Source of the DNA: Chloroflexota bacterium | GTDB lineage: Bacteria > Chloroflexota > Anaerolineae > Anaerolineales > UBA11579 | Length of the DNA stretch: 64,000 nucleotides | Assembly: GCA_013112575.1 (NCBI GenBank) | Contig: JABFGG010000003.1 | Span: forward strand, 260,997 to 324,996 | Direction of reading: 5' to 3' | In this document: one piece after another, positions 33,991 through 42,724 of the stretch | Position numbering within the stretch: the first letter of the stretch is position 1 | How the letters are laid out: the number at the start of each line of letters is the position of its first letter | Notes under the pieces: generated by a model | Database searches by the model: none | What the model saw: the letters and a program-made list of their open reading frames with translations, nothing else | Told to the model about the DNA's origin: nothing | Program-made: the position numbers and the translations under genes

Positions 33991-35352
33991 TTATGTTTCC
34001 CCGTAAGCTTTCAGTATACGGGCGATGTGGCGGGCGCCTTTCATGTAGAGGTCCAGGCGGATGTTTTCGTTAGGGGCGTGCACCTGGTTGCCTGGGTAGC
34101 CGACCCCAGAAGTTGCAATGGGCACACCGACGTATTCAATGAAGGCATGGTTGGGGCCGGAACCGCCGCTCGTGGGAATCAGGTCCATGGGATCTTCGTA
34201 GACCTCCTCGGCGGCCTTCACGACCAGTTGCACAAAGGGGTCATCTGGATCGGTGCGGCCGGGAGCTTCGCCGCCCATGTACTCCATTTGAATGTCTTCA
34301 AAGCCGTGTTTGTCGAGGTGGGCGCGCAACTTGGTGAGGGTTTCTTCGGGGGTCTGGTTGGGGACCAGGCGGAAATCGACCTTGGCGGAGGCTTTAGCAG
34401 GCAGCACGGTTTTGGAACCGGCCATTTGGTAACCGGAGGTCAGGCCACAAATGGTGCAGGTGGGTTCGAGTGTTTCCTGGGCAAGCAATTCTGCGCCGCC
34501 TTTTACCCCTTTGACGAATTCCTTGATGTTGTAACGCGATTTGTATTCCTCAGCAGGATCAGGCAGTTTGCGCAGCAGTTCCATATCTCGCTCGGTTGGG
34601 GGCAGCACATTTTCGTAGTAGTCGTCGATGAGGATGCGTTCATCCTGGTCTTTGAGCGTACTCAATGCCCAGACCAAACGCCAGGCAGCGTTGGGGAAGA
34701 TCGAGCCACCCAAACCCGAATGGGCGTCAATGCTGGCAGTTTCCACGGAAAGCTCTACGTAGCAGATACCGCGCAGGCCCAGATATTGTAGGGGAACGTC
34801 ACGGTGGTCAACACCGCCAAATTCCCAGATGCAAGCATCAGCGGCCAGCTTTTCAGCATTGTCTTTGACGAAATCGGGCAGGTTAACACTGCCGATCTCT
34901 TCTTCGCCTTCGACGACGAATTTGACATTGCAGGGCAGTTCACCATCCGCATCTAATAAAGCGTCGATGGCTAGTAATCGGCTGGTGATGTGGGCCTTGT
35001 CGTCACTGATACCGCGGCCATAGACCTTGCCATTGCGGCGAGTGGCCTCGAAGGGTGGACTTTCCCATAGTTCGAGGGGTTCGGCGGGCTGCACGTCGTA
35101 ATGGTTATAGAAGAGCAAGGTTTTATCCGTTTTGCCCTTGCGTTCCCCATAAACGACGGGCGCGCCGGCGGTGGGCATGATCTCAACCTCAAAGCCGCGC
35201 TGCTTGAGCATCTCGCCCACGAACTCGGCACATTCTTCCTGGCCGGTCTTCTGGGCGGCAATGCTGGGGATGGCGACCAGTTTGGAAAGCTCTTCGATGT
35301 TCTCATCGAAATGGTCTTCCATATATTTGTCAATTTGTTCAAAGGAACTCAT
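33991..35352 (-). CDS. M20-family dipeptidase/peptidase
   Basis: This 453-residue cytosolic metallopeptidase has zinc ligands and catalytic residues in NHYDVQPAE (His and Asp), GRGISDDKAH (bridging Asp), EGEEEIGS (catalytic Glu and ligand) and VHAPNENI (His). The dimerisation lid lies between about residues 190 and 310. The family removes N-terminal residues from dipeptides or hydrolyses acylated amino acids. It is the last gene of the minus-strand operon from uridine kinase, 21 bp after the VTT gene. Confidence 0.93.
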   Translation of the reverse strand: MSSFEQIDKYMEDHFDENIEELSKLVAIPSIAAQKTGQEECAEFVGEMLKQRGFEVEIMPTAGAPVVYGERKGKTDKTLLFYNHYDVQPAEPLELWESPPFEATRRNGKVYGRGISDDKAHITSRLLAIDALLDADGELPCNVKFVVEGEEEIGSVNLPDFVKDNAEKLAADACIWEFGGVDHRDVPLQYLGLRGICYVELSVETASIDAHSGLGGSIFPNAAWRLVWALSTLKDQDERILIDDYYENVLPPTERDMELLRKLPDPAEEYKSRYNIKEFVKGVKGGAELLAQETLEPTCTICGLTSGYQMAGSKTVLPAKASAKVDFRLVPNQTPEETLTKLRAHLDKHGFEDIQMEYMGGEAPGRTDPDDPFVQLVVKAAEEVYEDPMDLIPTSGGSGPNHAFIEYVGVPIATSGVGYPGNQVHAPNENIRLDLYMKGARHIARILKAYGET

Positions 35353-35373
35353 GTTTTCTCCTAAGAAATATGA

Positions 35374-35949
35374 TTAGCTGCCAAGGCCTGGCAATGAGAG
35401 AATGCCTGCCCCGGCAAAGGCGATCAGCAGGAATTTGATGGTTTTGCCAATAAAGACCCAAAAAAGGAATTCCCAAATGGGCATCTTCAACGCGCCTGCG
35501 GCAATACCGGTGATGTCAAAGGCAGGGTTGGGGATAGCGGCCAGACCTACAATCGCCAGCCATCCGTATTTATCCATCCAGGCTACCATGCGGTTGTAGA
35601 CGGCAAAATCGTCAATGACGGCCTGCCCGCTAAAACCTGCCAGGTAGCCGGATAATTCACCAATAGCCGCGCCAGCCCCGGCCCATACGCCTACCCAAAA
35701 AGGGCTGAAGCGCGCCCCTAAAACGCCAATGACCACAAAGCCGGGCGCAGGCACCAGCACGGTGGCATTGGTGATCATAGAAATCAAGAAAGCGCCTGGA
35801 TATCCAAGCGCTTCCAATTGTTGAACCTGTTCTTCGGGTAAAAAAACGATGTAAACGCTGATGGCAATGACCACCAGCAAAGCCACAATACGCGCCGGCA
35901 TAAGCCAGCGCGGTTCGGATTGTGGCGTATCTTGTTCGTTATTCTTCAA
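35374..35949 (-). CDS. VTT-domain (DedA-like) membrane protein
   Basis: About five hydrophobic segments surround the VTT core (FLISMITNATVLVPAPGFVV, AGAGAAIGELSGYLAGFSGQ, and IPNPAFDITGIAAGALKM). Such proteins act in membrane lipid homeostasis, some as undecaprenyl-phosphate or phospholipid carriers. The start is uncertain. A TTG at 35949 overlaps the cyclophilin stop by 11 bp, and an ATG at 35901 (MPARIVALL) is the other choice. An ATG at 36003 would overlap the cyclophilin gene by 65 bp and is unlikely. It is in the uridine kinase-cyclophilin-VTT-M20 operon. Confidence 0.78.
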   Translation of the reverse strand: MKNNEQDTPQSEPRWLMPARIVALLVVIAISVYIVFLPEEQVQQLEALGYPGAFLISMITNATVLVPAPGFVVIGVLGARFSPFWVGVWAGAGAAIGELSGYLAGFSGQAVIDDFAVYNRMVAWMDKYGWLAIVGLAAIPNPAFDITGIAAGALKMPIWEFLFWVFIGKTIKFLLIAFAGAGILSLPGLGS

Positions 35950-36448
35950 TGATCTCGATGCTGGTGATCTTGACAGCCGGGCTGCCTGTCTGCATAGGAT
36001 CACGCGCCGGGATCGACATTAGCACATCTTCGCCATCTACGAGTTTGCCAAAAACGCTGTGGCGGTCGTCGAGATGCGGAGTGGGGCCGTGCGTGATAAA
36101 GAATTGGGAGCCGTTGGTATCCGGCCCGGCATTGGCCATCGAGAGGATGCCGCGGGCATTGTGTCGCAATTCGGCATTAAATTCATCGGCAAAGCGGTAG
36201 CCTGGGCCGCCACTACCGGTACCAGTGGGGTCACCACCCTGAACCATGAAGTTGTCGATCACGCGGTGGAAAATCGTGTCATTGTAAAAACCCTCGCGGG
36301 CCAGGAAAACAAAATTGTTGATCGTGTTGGGTACTTTAGCGGCGTAGAGTTCGCAGGTCATATCGCCATTATCCGTCTTGATCACGGCTTTATAGCTCTT
36401 ATCGGCGTCGATCTGCATATCAGGGGGTGCATTCCATTGTTGGGACAT
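35939..36448 (-). CDS. Cyclophilin-type peptidyl-prolyl cis-trans isomerase
   Basis: This 169-residue cyclophilin has no signal peptide, so it is cytosolic. Conserved elements include FHRVIDNFMVQGGDPTGTGS, FADEF, MANAGPDTNGSQFFIT and LDDRHSVFGKLVDG, covering the active-site Arg, Phe, Met and Gln positions. It catalyses proline isomerisation in protein folding. It lies 15 bp after the uridine kinase gene in the same operon. Confidence 0.95.
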   Translation of the reverse strand: MSQQWNAPPDMQIDADKSYKAVIKTDNGDMTCELYAAKVPNTINNFVFLAREGFYNDTIFHRVIDNFMVQGGDPTGTGSGGPGYRFADEFNAELRHNARGILSMANAGPDTNGSQFFITHGPTPHLDDRHSVFGKLVDGEDVLMSIPARDPMQTGSPAVKITSIEIIEE

Positions 36449-36463
36449 AAAGTTCCTTTCGTG

Positions 36464-37114
36464 TTATGAAGCGTTTTGGTGTTCCATTTCTCTTAACAGG
36501 GTTTTGATGGGCGCAATCACTATATCCATAGCGACTTGATTGTAGCCGCCCTGGGGGATAATAACATCGGCGTAGCGTTTGGAGGGTTCGACGAACTCGA
36601 GGTGCATGGGGCGTACTGTGCTTTGGTATTGGTGGATGACGGACTCAACGGTGCGGCCACGTTCGGCTATGTCGCGCTGCAGACGGCGGATGAAACGTAC
36701 GTCTGCATCCGTATCTACGAATATCTTGATGTCCATCTCGTCGCGCAGTTCCGGCTCGGCAAAGATCAAGATGCCTTCTACAACAATCACCGGTTGGGGG
36801 CCCACCGGGATGGTTTCTTCGGTACGCGAATCGGTGGTGAAGTCGTAGACGGGCAGATATATGGTTTCGCCGCGTTTCAAAGCCCGAATGTGATCGCGCA
36901 TCAATTCATTGTCCAATGAGTTGGGGTGGTCGAAGTTCACTGCTTTGCGCTGCTTATCAGGCAGGCCACTCAGGTCTTTGTAATAGGCATCGTGGGGCAG
37001 ATAAGCGACCTGTTCCGGGCCAACGCGTTCAAGGATAACATTGGCAATCGTGGTCTTGCCGGAGCCTGTGCCACCCGCAACGCCAATCACCAGAGGAAGT
37101 TTATCGCTCGGCAT
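36464..37114 (-). CDS. udk: Uridine kinase
   Basis: This 216-residue P-loop kinase has Walker A in GVAGGTGSGKTTIA (about residues 11-24), the substrate region PHDAYYKDL and NFDHPNSLDN, the lid-like YDFTTDSRTEET and the C-terminal RRLQRDIAERGRT segment. It phosphorylates uridine and cytidine with ATP or GTP in pyrimidine salvage. It is the first gene of the operon and lies next to tRNA-Thr. Phosphoribulokinase, the main alternative, is less likely given the length and DAYYKD pattern. Confidence 0.94.
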   Translation of the reverse strand: MPSDKLPLVIGVAGGTGSGKTTIANVILERVGPEQVAYLPHDAYYKDLSGLPDKQRKAVNFDHPNSLDNELMRDHIRALKRGETIYLPVYDFTTDSRTEETIPVGPQPVIVVEGILIFAEPELRDEMDIKIFVDTDADVRFIRRLQRDIAERGRTVESVIHQYQSTVRPMHLEFVEPSKRYADVIIPQGGYNQVAMDIVIAPIKTLLREMEHQNAS

Positions 37115-37205
37115 GGGGGGATTATAACAAAGCGCAATTCGGAAATGGATGCATCAATTGATTGGTTGATATATTCCCCCGTAGTACAATGATTTAAATA
37201 ATAAG

Positions 37206-37278
37206 AGCCACCGGTGGGATTTGAACCCACGACCCATCGCTTACGAAGCGATTGCTCTGCCAACTGAGCTACGGTGGC
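37206..37278 (-). tRNA. tRNA-Thr (anticodon CGT)
   Basis: The minus strand folds as a cloverleaf: acceptor GCCACCG/CGGTGGC, D arm GCTC/GAGC, anticodon stem ATCGC/GCGAT with loop TTCGTAA (anticodon CGT), and T arm GTGGG-TTCAAAT-CCCAC. CCA is not encoded. Confidence 0.95.
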
Positions 37279-37403
37279 GTAACCTTATTTTACTGATGCG
37301 CACGACATTATATCAGGGGGCAAAATGCTGTGCAAGATAAAGGTATTTTTGTAGATTCGAAGACAATAAATGGTGATTAGCCTAACCGACGACACGATTA
37401 AAT

Positions 37404-38714
37404 ATGTATACCCCGTACAGTAACTCCAAACTGCGCATTGCCATGCTTTCGTACCATACTTGCCCGTTGGCAACTCTGGGTGGCAAAGATACGGGCGGCA
37501 TGAATGTATACGTGCGGGAGTTGACGCGTGAATTAGGGCGACAAGGTATTCACGTGGATGTCTTCACCCGTTCTCAGGACGAACACGTGCCGCATGTCGT
37601 ACATGATCTGGGCTATGGCAACCGCGTAGTGCATGTCCCAGCCGGGCCAGAGGAGCCGTTGCCCAAAGAAGAAATGGCCAGTTACATCCCCGAATTCGTG
37701 GAAGGTGTACTTTTCTTCTCTTCGGCTAAACATCTTCAATATGATCTGATCCATAGCCATTATTGGATGTCGGGTATTGCAGCAAAGGAACTGAAGGCCA
37801 TCTGGGATGTGCCGGTGGTGCACATGTTCCATACCTTGGGCTTAATGAAGAACCGCATTGCCGGGGAAGGGGAATATGAGGGCGATTACCGCATTCGTGG
37901 CGAACTAGAAGTACTGCGCATAGCCGATAAGGTGGTGGCAGCCACACCTGCTGAGACGGCCCAATTGCAATGGCTGTATGAAGTCAAAACCGACCATGTC
38001 ACGATCGTCCCCCCGGGTGTGGATATCTGTCATTTTTATCCCATTCCTAAAGATGAAGCCAAAGAATACATCGGTGTCTCGCCGGATGACCAACTTTTAA
38101 TGTACGTTGGGCGTATAGAGCCTTTGAAGGGTATTGATACCCTGTTACAGGCTATTGCCAATATGCGCGCCATGGAGGGGGGGAATGATCGCAACATAAG
38201 CCTGGCGATCATTGGTGGGGAAGCGGATATCAGCGAAGAGCAGATGACCACGGAAATGGGCCGCCTGCAGCGTATGTGTGACAAGCTGGGGCTTAAAGAT
38301 ATTGTTAGTTTTATGGGCAAACGCAGCCAAGACAAACTGCCTTATTATTACTCGGCGGCAGAAGTGGTTGTAGTGCCTTCGTTGTACGAGTCCTTTGGCA
38401 TGGTAGCCTTGGAGGCCATGGCCTGTGGCACGCCTGTGATCGCATCGCAAGTGGGGGGGCTGGTGTTCCTGATCCAAGATGGCGTTAACGGTTTTCACTT
38501 CCCAGACCGCGATGCAGATGCGCTGTGTCTCTCATTGCGCAATTTGCTGGACGATGATGAACAGCGGGCCATGATGGGGGGGCAGGCGGCTGAATATGCC
38601 AAACAGTTCTCCTGGGAGAACATTGCTGACCAGATTAGACTGGTTTATGGTGAGCTGCTGGACAAAGAAGAACTGACCATTAAAACCAGACTGAAAGCTA
38701 ATTCCCAGAAATAA
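37404..38714 (+). CDS. GT4-family glycosyltransferase (MshA/sucrose-phosphate-synthase-like)
   Basis: This 436-residue GT-B retaining glycosyltransferase has the N-terminal GGKDTGGMNVYVRELTREL loop, HSHYWMSG, and VPPGVD. The C-terminal donor site has YVGRIEPLKGIDTLL and the EX7E motif in ESFGMVALEAMACGTPVIAS. The resemblance is to D-inositol-3-phosphate glycosyltransferase and sucrose-phosphate synthase branches. It could therefore add GlcNAc to inositol phosphate or another sugar to a soluble acceptor; this cannot be settled by sequence. No ribosome site is clear before the ATG. The FAD/Fe-S gene follows after 9 bp in the same direction. Confidence 0.9.
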   Translation: MYTPYSNSKLRIAMLSYHTCPLATLGGKDTGGMNVYVRELTRELGRQGIHVDVFTRSQDEHVPHVVHDLGYGNRVVHVPAGPEEPLPKEEMASYIPEFVEGVLFFSSAKHLQYDLIHSHYWMSGIAAKELKAIWDVPVVHMFHTLGLMKNRIAGEGEYEGDYRIRGELEVLRIADKVVAATPAETAQLQWLYEVKTDHVTIVPPGVDICHFYPIPKDEAKEYIGVSPDDQLLMYVGRIEPLKGIDTLLQAIANMRAMEGGNDRNISLAIIGGEADISEEQMTTEMGRLQRMCDKLGLKDIVSFMGKRSQDKLPYYYSAAEVVVVPSLYESFGMVALEAMACGTPVIASQVGGLVFLIQDGVNGFHFPDRDADALCLSLRNLLDDDEQRAMMGGQAAEYAKQFSWENIADQIRLVYGELLDKEELTIKTRLKANSQK

Positions 38715-38723
38715 ATTCCCTTT

Positions 38724-41645
38724 ATGACCAATCTCATCTCTGCCGATAACATAGCCATAGAAGAACGCAGCGACCTGGTTGCTGCACTAGAACCCAAAGT
38801 AGATGGCGAGGTGCGCTTCGACCAGTTTTCGCGCTTGCTGTATGCCACGGATGCCAGCCTGTACCAGGTAATGCCAGTGGGTGTAGTGATTCCCAAAAAT
38901 GACGAAGATGTACTAGCTACCCTTGAAGTCGTCCGACAATTCAAGACGCCCATAATCGCACGGGGGGCAGGTTCCAGCCTGGAGGGACAAACCACTGGGG
39001 CTGCGATCATCCTGGATACTTCTAAATACATGCACCACGTCCTTGAAGTTGATGCCGAAGCTCGGCAAGCTCGGGTGCAGCCTGGTGTGGTGTTGGACAC
39101 GCTCAATAAAGATCTGGCGGAACATGGTTTGATGTTCGGGCCGGACCCGGCCAGTTCCAACCGGGCCACGTTCGGCGGCATGATCGGTAACAACTCCACC
39201 GGGGCGCACTCCATCTTATATGGAATGACTCACGATCATGTCAAAAGTCTGCGTGTTTTGTTAGCTGATGGTACAGAGAGCCATATGGGAGAACTCACGC
39301 CCGAGCAATTCCAGGCCAGGTTAAGTGCTGCCGGCCATGAAGGAGATGTGTATCGCACTACACAGCAACTGGCGCAGCAACATCGCGAAGAGATCGAAGC
39401 GCGCTACCCGAAGCATTGGCGGGCAGTAAGCGGCTATGGCTTGGACCGTATGGTGGATGCAGAACCATGGAACCTGGCGCAATTGCTGGTGGGTTCAGAG
39501 GGCACACTGGCGCTCACACTTGATGCTAAGATAAAGCTTGTGCCGCGGCCAGCAAAAACAGCCTTGGCCATTATCCATTTCAAAGACCTATTGGAAGCTA
39601 TGGATGCCGTACCGCGCATCCTCGAGGTCGAACCTTCGGCGATTGAGTTGATCGATGATGTGATGATCGAGTTGACGCGCAAGGTGCCAGATTATGCGCG
39701 CCAGCTGACCTTTGTCGAGGGCAACCCCGCCTGCATTTTGATCATTGAATTCTATGGCGATAACGAGGTCGAACTCGATGCCAAACTAAGCAATTTACAG
39801 GAGCATTTGCAACGCATTGGCGCAGGATACTCCACTATTGAGGCGCGCAGCTCGCAAGAGATCGCCAACGTGTGGGGTGTGCGCAAGGCCGGGTTAGGTC
39901 TGCTGATGTCAACCACCAGCCAGTGGAAACCGATTCCGTTCATTGAAGATGGTTCCGTCCCACCGGAACAACTGACGACTTTTGTGCGTGAAGTGCAACA
40001 AATACTGGAAGCTCATGAAGTTGAGTCCGCCATTTACGCACATGCCAGTGCAGGTTGTTTGCATATCCGCCCGATGCTCAACCTTAAACGCGCCGAAGAC
40101 GTGGAAAAGATGCGCAGCATCACCGATGCTTGGGGCGATGTGATCGTGGCTTTACGAGGTTCTTTCAGCGGGGAACATGGGGATGGCCGTGCGCGTAGCG
40201 AATGGAACGAAAAACTGTTTGGTTCGGAGATCTACAGAGCTTTTGTAGAATTGAAGGATGCCTGGGATCCAGAGGGTTTGCTGAATCCCGGCAACATCGT
40301 GCGCGGCCAGCGCATGACGGAGAACCTGCGCTATGGTGCGGATTACCAGGCGATCGAATTGGAAAGCCCCAAGCTTTCTTTTGAGAACTACGGCAGCTTT
40401 ACCTATGCTGTTGAAATGTGTAGCGGTATTGGTGTATGCCGTAAGACCGATGCAGGGGTAATGTGTCCATCTTATATCGCCACGCGTGACGAAGAACACT
40501 CCACACGCGGCAGGGCCAATGCCCTGCGCGGGGCGCTGGCAGGCCGCATACCGCAGGATGAACTGTTCAGTAAGCGTATGTATGAGGTGCTGGACCTATG
40601 CCTGGAGTGTAAAGCTTGTGCAGCAGAGTGCCCGACCCAGGTTGATATGGCCGCCATCAAGTATGAGTATTTGCACCACTATTATGAAGAAAATGGACTT
40701 CCGCTCCGTAACCGCCTTTTTGGCAATATCCGCACCATCAACCGATTGGGTAGTGCATTGGCCCCTGTAAGTAATTGGATGGTGAACGCTCCTTTTGCTA
40801 AACTGGTGCAAAAAGCCCTGGGCGTTGCCCCTGAACGTAGACTGCCGCCTTTTGCCCAGCAGAATTTCTATACATGGTTTGACCAGCACAAAGCCCATAA
40901 CAATGCAGGCCTGCGCGGCGAAGTAGCTTTGTATCCCGACACATTTACGCTCTACAACTACCCGGAAATAGGCATAGCAACGGCGAAAGTGCTGGAAGCG
41001 GCGGGATACTCCGTAAGCCTGCCGCAAAACCTAGTGTGCTGTGGACGCCCAATGATTTCCAAAGGCATGCTCGATCAGGCTGAGCGCAATGCCGAGATCA
41101 ATGTGGCGGCATTGTTGCCTTATGCGGAACGCAGGGTGCCGATCATTGGCATTGAACCCAGTTGTCTGCTGACCTTCCGAGACGAAGCCCCACAACTGTT
41201 GCGCTCAGAGGCGTCTCGTATAGTAGCTGAACACAGTTTATTGATCGATGAATGGTTGATGCAGCGACAGGAGGTGGGAGAGCTAGACTTGTTGGAATGG
41301 CAAGGGAGTTCCCGCGAGATACTTTTGCACGGGCATTGCCACCACAAAGCCAGCGGTATTGATAGCGCTGTGGCCGCCCTTAACCTGCCTCCCGGTTACG
41401 AAGCAGAGTTGATCGATGCTGGTTGTTGTGGCATGGCTGGTTCTTTTGGCTTTGAGCAGGAGCATTATGAGATCAGCCAGACGATTGGCGAAGACCGTTT
41501 GTTCCCTACATTAAGAGAGAATGCGCATATGGATGTTGCCGTCACCGGAGTATCCTGCCGCCAACAGATCGAACATATCGTAGAACACCAACCCCGCCAC
41601 CTGATCGAATGGTTGGCAGATGACTTGCTTGAGGAGCGTGTATGA
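38724..41645 (+). CDS. Fused FAD oxidase / Fe-S oxidoreductase (GlcD-GlcF or D-lactate dehydrogenase type)
   Basis: This 973-residue protein has an N-terminal FAD-binding PCMH domain (about 25-250; IIARGAGSSLEGQTTG, PDPASSNRATFGGMIGNNS), a FAD-oxidase C-terminal domain (about 255-535; FSGEHGDGRARSEW), two 4Fe-4S motifs (CSGIGVCRK...CP near 560-575 and CLECKACAAECP near 625) and two CCG domains (LVCCGRPM and DAGCCGMAGSFG, about 765 and 910). Family members oxidise D-2-hydroxy acids such as glycolate or D-lactate and pass electrons to quinone or a cytochrome. The fusion replaces the two separate subunits GlcD and GlcF. The next gene overlaps by 4 bp, which links it to the molybdoenzyme. Confidence 0.93.
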   Translation: MTNLISADNIAIEERSDLVAALEPKVDGEVRFDQFSRLLYATDASLYQVMPVGVVIPKNDEDVLATLEVVRQFKTPIIARGAGSSLEGQTTGAAIILDTSKYMHHVLEVDAEARQARVQPGVVLDTLNKDLAEHGLMFGPDPASSNRATFGGMIGNNSTGAHSILYGMTHDHVKSLRVLLADGTESHMGELTPEQFQARLSAAGHEGDVYRTTQQLAQQHREEIEARYPKHWRAVSGYGLDRMVDAEPWNLAQLLVGSEGTLALTLDAKIKLVPRPAKTALAIIHFKDLLEAMDAVPRILEVEPSAIELIDDVMIELTRKVPDYARQLTFVEGNPACILIIEFYGDNEVELDAKLSNLQEHLQRIGAGYSTIEARSSQEIANVWGVRKAGLGLLMSTTSQWKPIPFIEDGSVPPEQLTTFVREVQQILEAHEVESAIYAHASAGCLHIRPMLNLKRAEDVEKMRSITDAWGDVIVALRGSFSGEHGDGRARSEWNEKLFGSEIYRAFVELKDAWDPEGLLNPGNIVRGQRMTENLRYGADYQAIELESPKLSFENYGSFTYAVEMCSGIGVCRKTDAGVMCPSYIATRDEEHSTRGRANALRGALAGRIPQDELFSKRMYEVLDLCLECKACAAECPTQVDMAAIKYEYLHHYYEENGLPLRNRLFGNIRTINRLGSALAPVSNWMVNAPFAKLVQKALGVAPERRLPPFAQQNFYTWFDQHKAHNNAGLRGEVALYPDTFTLYNYPEIGIATAKVLEAAGYSVSLPQNLVCCGRPMISKGMLDQAERNAEINVAALLPYAERRVPIIGIEPSCLLTFRDEAPQLLRSEASRIVAEHSLLIDEWLMQRQEVGELDLLEWQGSSREILLHGHCHHKASGIDSAVAALNLPPGYEAELIDAGCCGMAGSFGFEQEHYEISQTIGEDRLFPTLRENAHMDVAVTGVSCRQQIEHIVEHQPRHLIEWLADDLLEERV

Positions 41646-42694
41646 CACCGCAGGACCTGGCACTAAACACCGTTACATCAGAACCACTTAACGCTGAAAC
41701 TCCCCACGGGATCCTAAAACAGGACCGCACTCCAAACGAACTATTCTTCAAACGCAATCATTTTTCTTTCCCGGAAATTGATGGGAATGAGTGGCGTCTG
41801 GATGTAAAGCTTGGTGACAGTGCAAAGTCCTATTCGTTGGATGACCTCAAAACATTCCCAGCTAAAACCCTACTGGTCACGATGGAGTGTGCGGGCAACG
41901 CGCGCAAAGGTATGGATCCGGTACCGGCCGGGACAGCCTGGGGCGTGGGTGCAGTTAGCCAGGGTGAGTTTACAGGTACGCCATTGAGCAATCTGATAGC
42001 AGAAGCTGATCTGCCGGAAGATGCCATCGAGCTGCTCTTTGTGGGGGCCGACCACGGCCTGACCAAGGAGTACAAAGAGGCAGCTTATGAACGCAGCCTG
42101 CCAATCGCTATGGCCTTACATCCTGATATCTTGCTGGTATGGGAGATGAATGGCGAAACCTTGCCTGTTGAGCATGGCTATCCCTTGCGCCTGCTCGTGC
42201 CGGGCTGGTACGGCATGGCTTCGGTCAAGTGGCTGACAGAAATTCGCGCGATATCCGAACCGTTCACAGGGTTCTTTCAGGCCAAAGATTACGTTTATGA
42301 AGGGCACAAGGGTGTGGATGAGATCGCAGATGGTACACCGGTGGGCGCCAAGGTGGTGCGCTCGTTTATACTCGAGCCTCAGGAAAATGCCAATGTCCCA
42401 TCCGGGCATGTGGATATTTCGGGTATTGCCTGGTCGGGTGATACTTTGATTGCAAAGGTGGAACTAAGTTTTGATGAAGGGCAAAGCTGGGTAGAGGTGG
42501 AGTTAGGAGAACAGACTTCGCGTTACAGCATGTGTCGGTGGAGTTATCACTGGCATCCTCAAGCGACTGGAGAGCAAACTATCATTGCTCGAGCGACAGA
42601 TGCTGCGGGCAACATGCAGCCAATGGAGGCAGTGTGGAATACGGGGGGCTATGCCAACAATCAGGTGCAAACTATCACAGTAAATGTAAATTAG
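41642..42694 (+). CDS. Sulfite-oxidase-type molybdopterin oxidoreductase
   Basis: This 350-residue protein has the molybdopterin domain (about 40-225) with the Mo-ligand Cys in TMECAGNARK, PVEHGYPLRLLVPGWYGMAS and KWLTEI. A C-terminal Mo-co dimerisation immunoglobulin-like domain (about 240-345; GIAWSGDTLIAKVELSFDEG) completes it. No signal peptide is seen. The family includes sulfite oxidase and plant-type nitrate reductase catalytic domains. A haem or membrane partner is not encoded beside it; the overlapping FAD/Fe-S protein (ATGA overlap) could accept electrons. Substrate sulfite is likely but unproven. Confidence 0.9.
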   Translation: MTPQDLALNTVTSEPLNAETPHGILKQDRTPNELFFKRNHFSFPEIDGNEWRLDVKLGDSAKSYSLDDLKTFPAKTLLVTMECAGNARKGMDPVPAGTAWGVGAVSQGEFTGTPLSNLIAEADLPEDAIELLFVGADHGLTKEYKEAAYERSLPIAMALHPDILLVWEMNGETLPVEHGYPLRLLVPGWYGMASVKWLTEIRAISEPFTGFFQAKDYVYEGHKGVDEIADGTPVGAKVVRSFILEPQENANVPSGHVDISGIAWSGDTLIAKVELSFDEGQSWVEVELGEQTSRYSMCRWSYHWHPQATGEQTIIARATDAAGNMQPMEAVWNTGGYANNQVQTITVNVN

Positions 42695-42700
42695 AAAAAG

Positions 42701-42722
42701 GACGGCAAAGCCGTCATTTTTT
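42701..42722 (+). terminator. Bidirectional rho-independent terminator
   Basis: Stem GACGGC/GCCGTC (42701-42706/42710-42715) with loop AAA, A-run before and T-run after. It serves the molybdoenzyme gene and, on the other strand, overlaps the end of the acyltransferase gene. Confidence 0.8.
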
Positions 42723-42724
42723 CA

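Noticed and set aside
35374..36003. The far upstream ATG (36003) for the VTT protein
   Set aside because: It would overlap the cyclophilin gene by 65 bp and add an unlikely N-terminus; TTG 35949 or ATG 35901 fit better.
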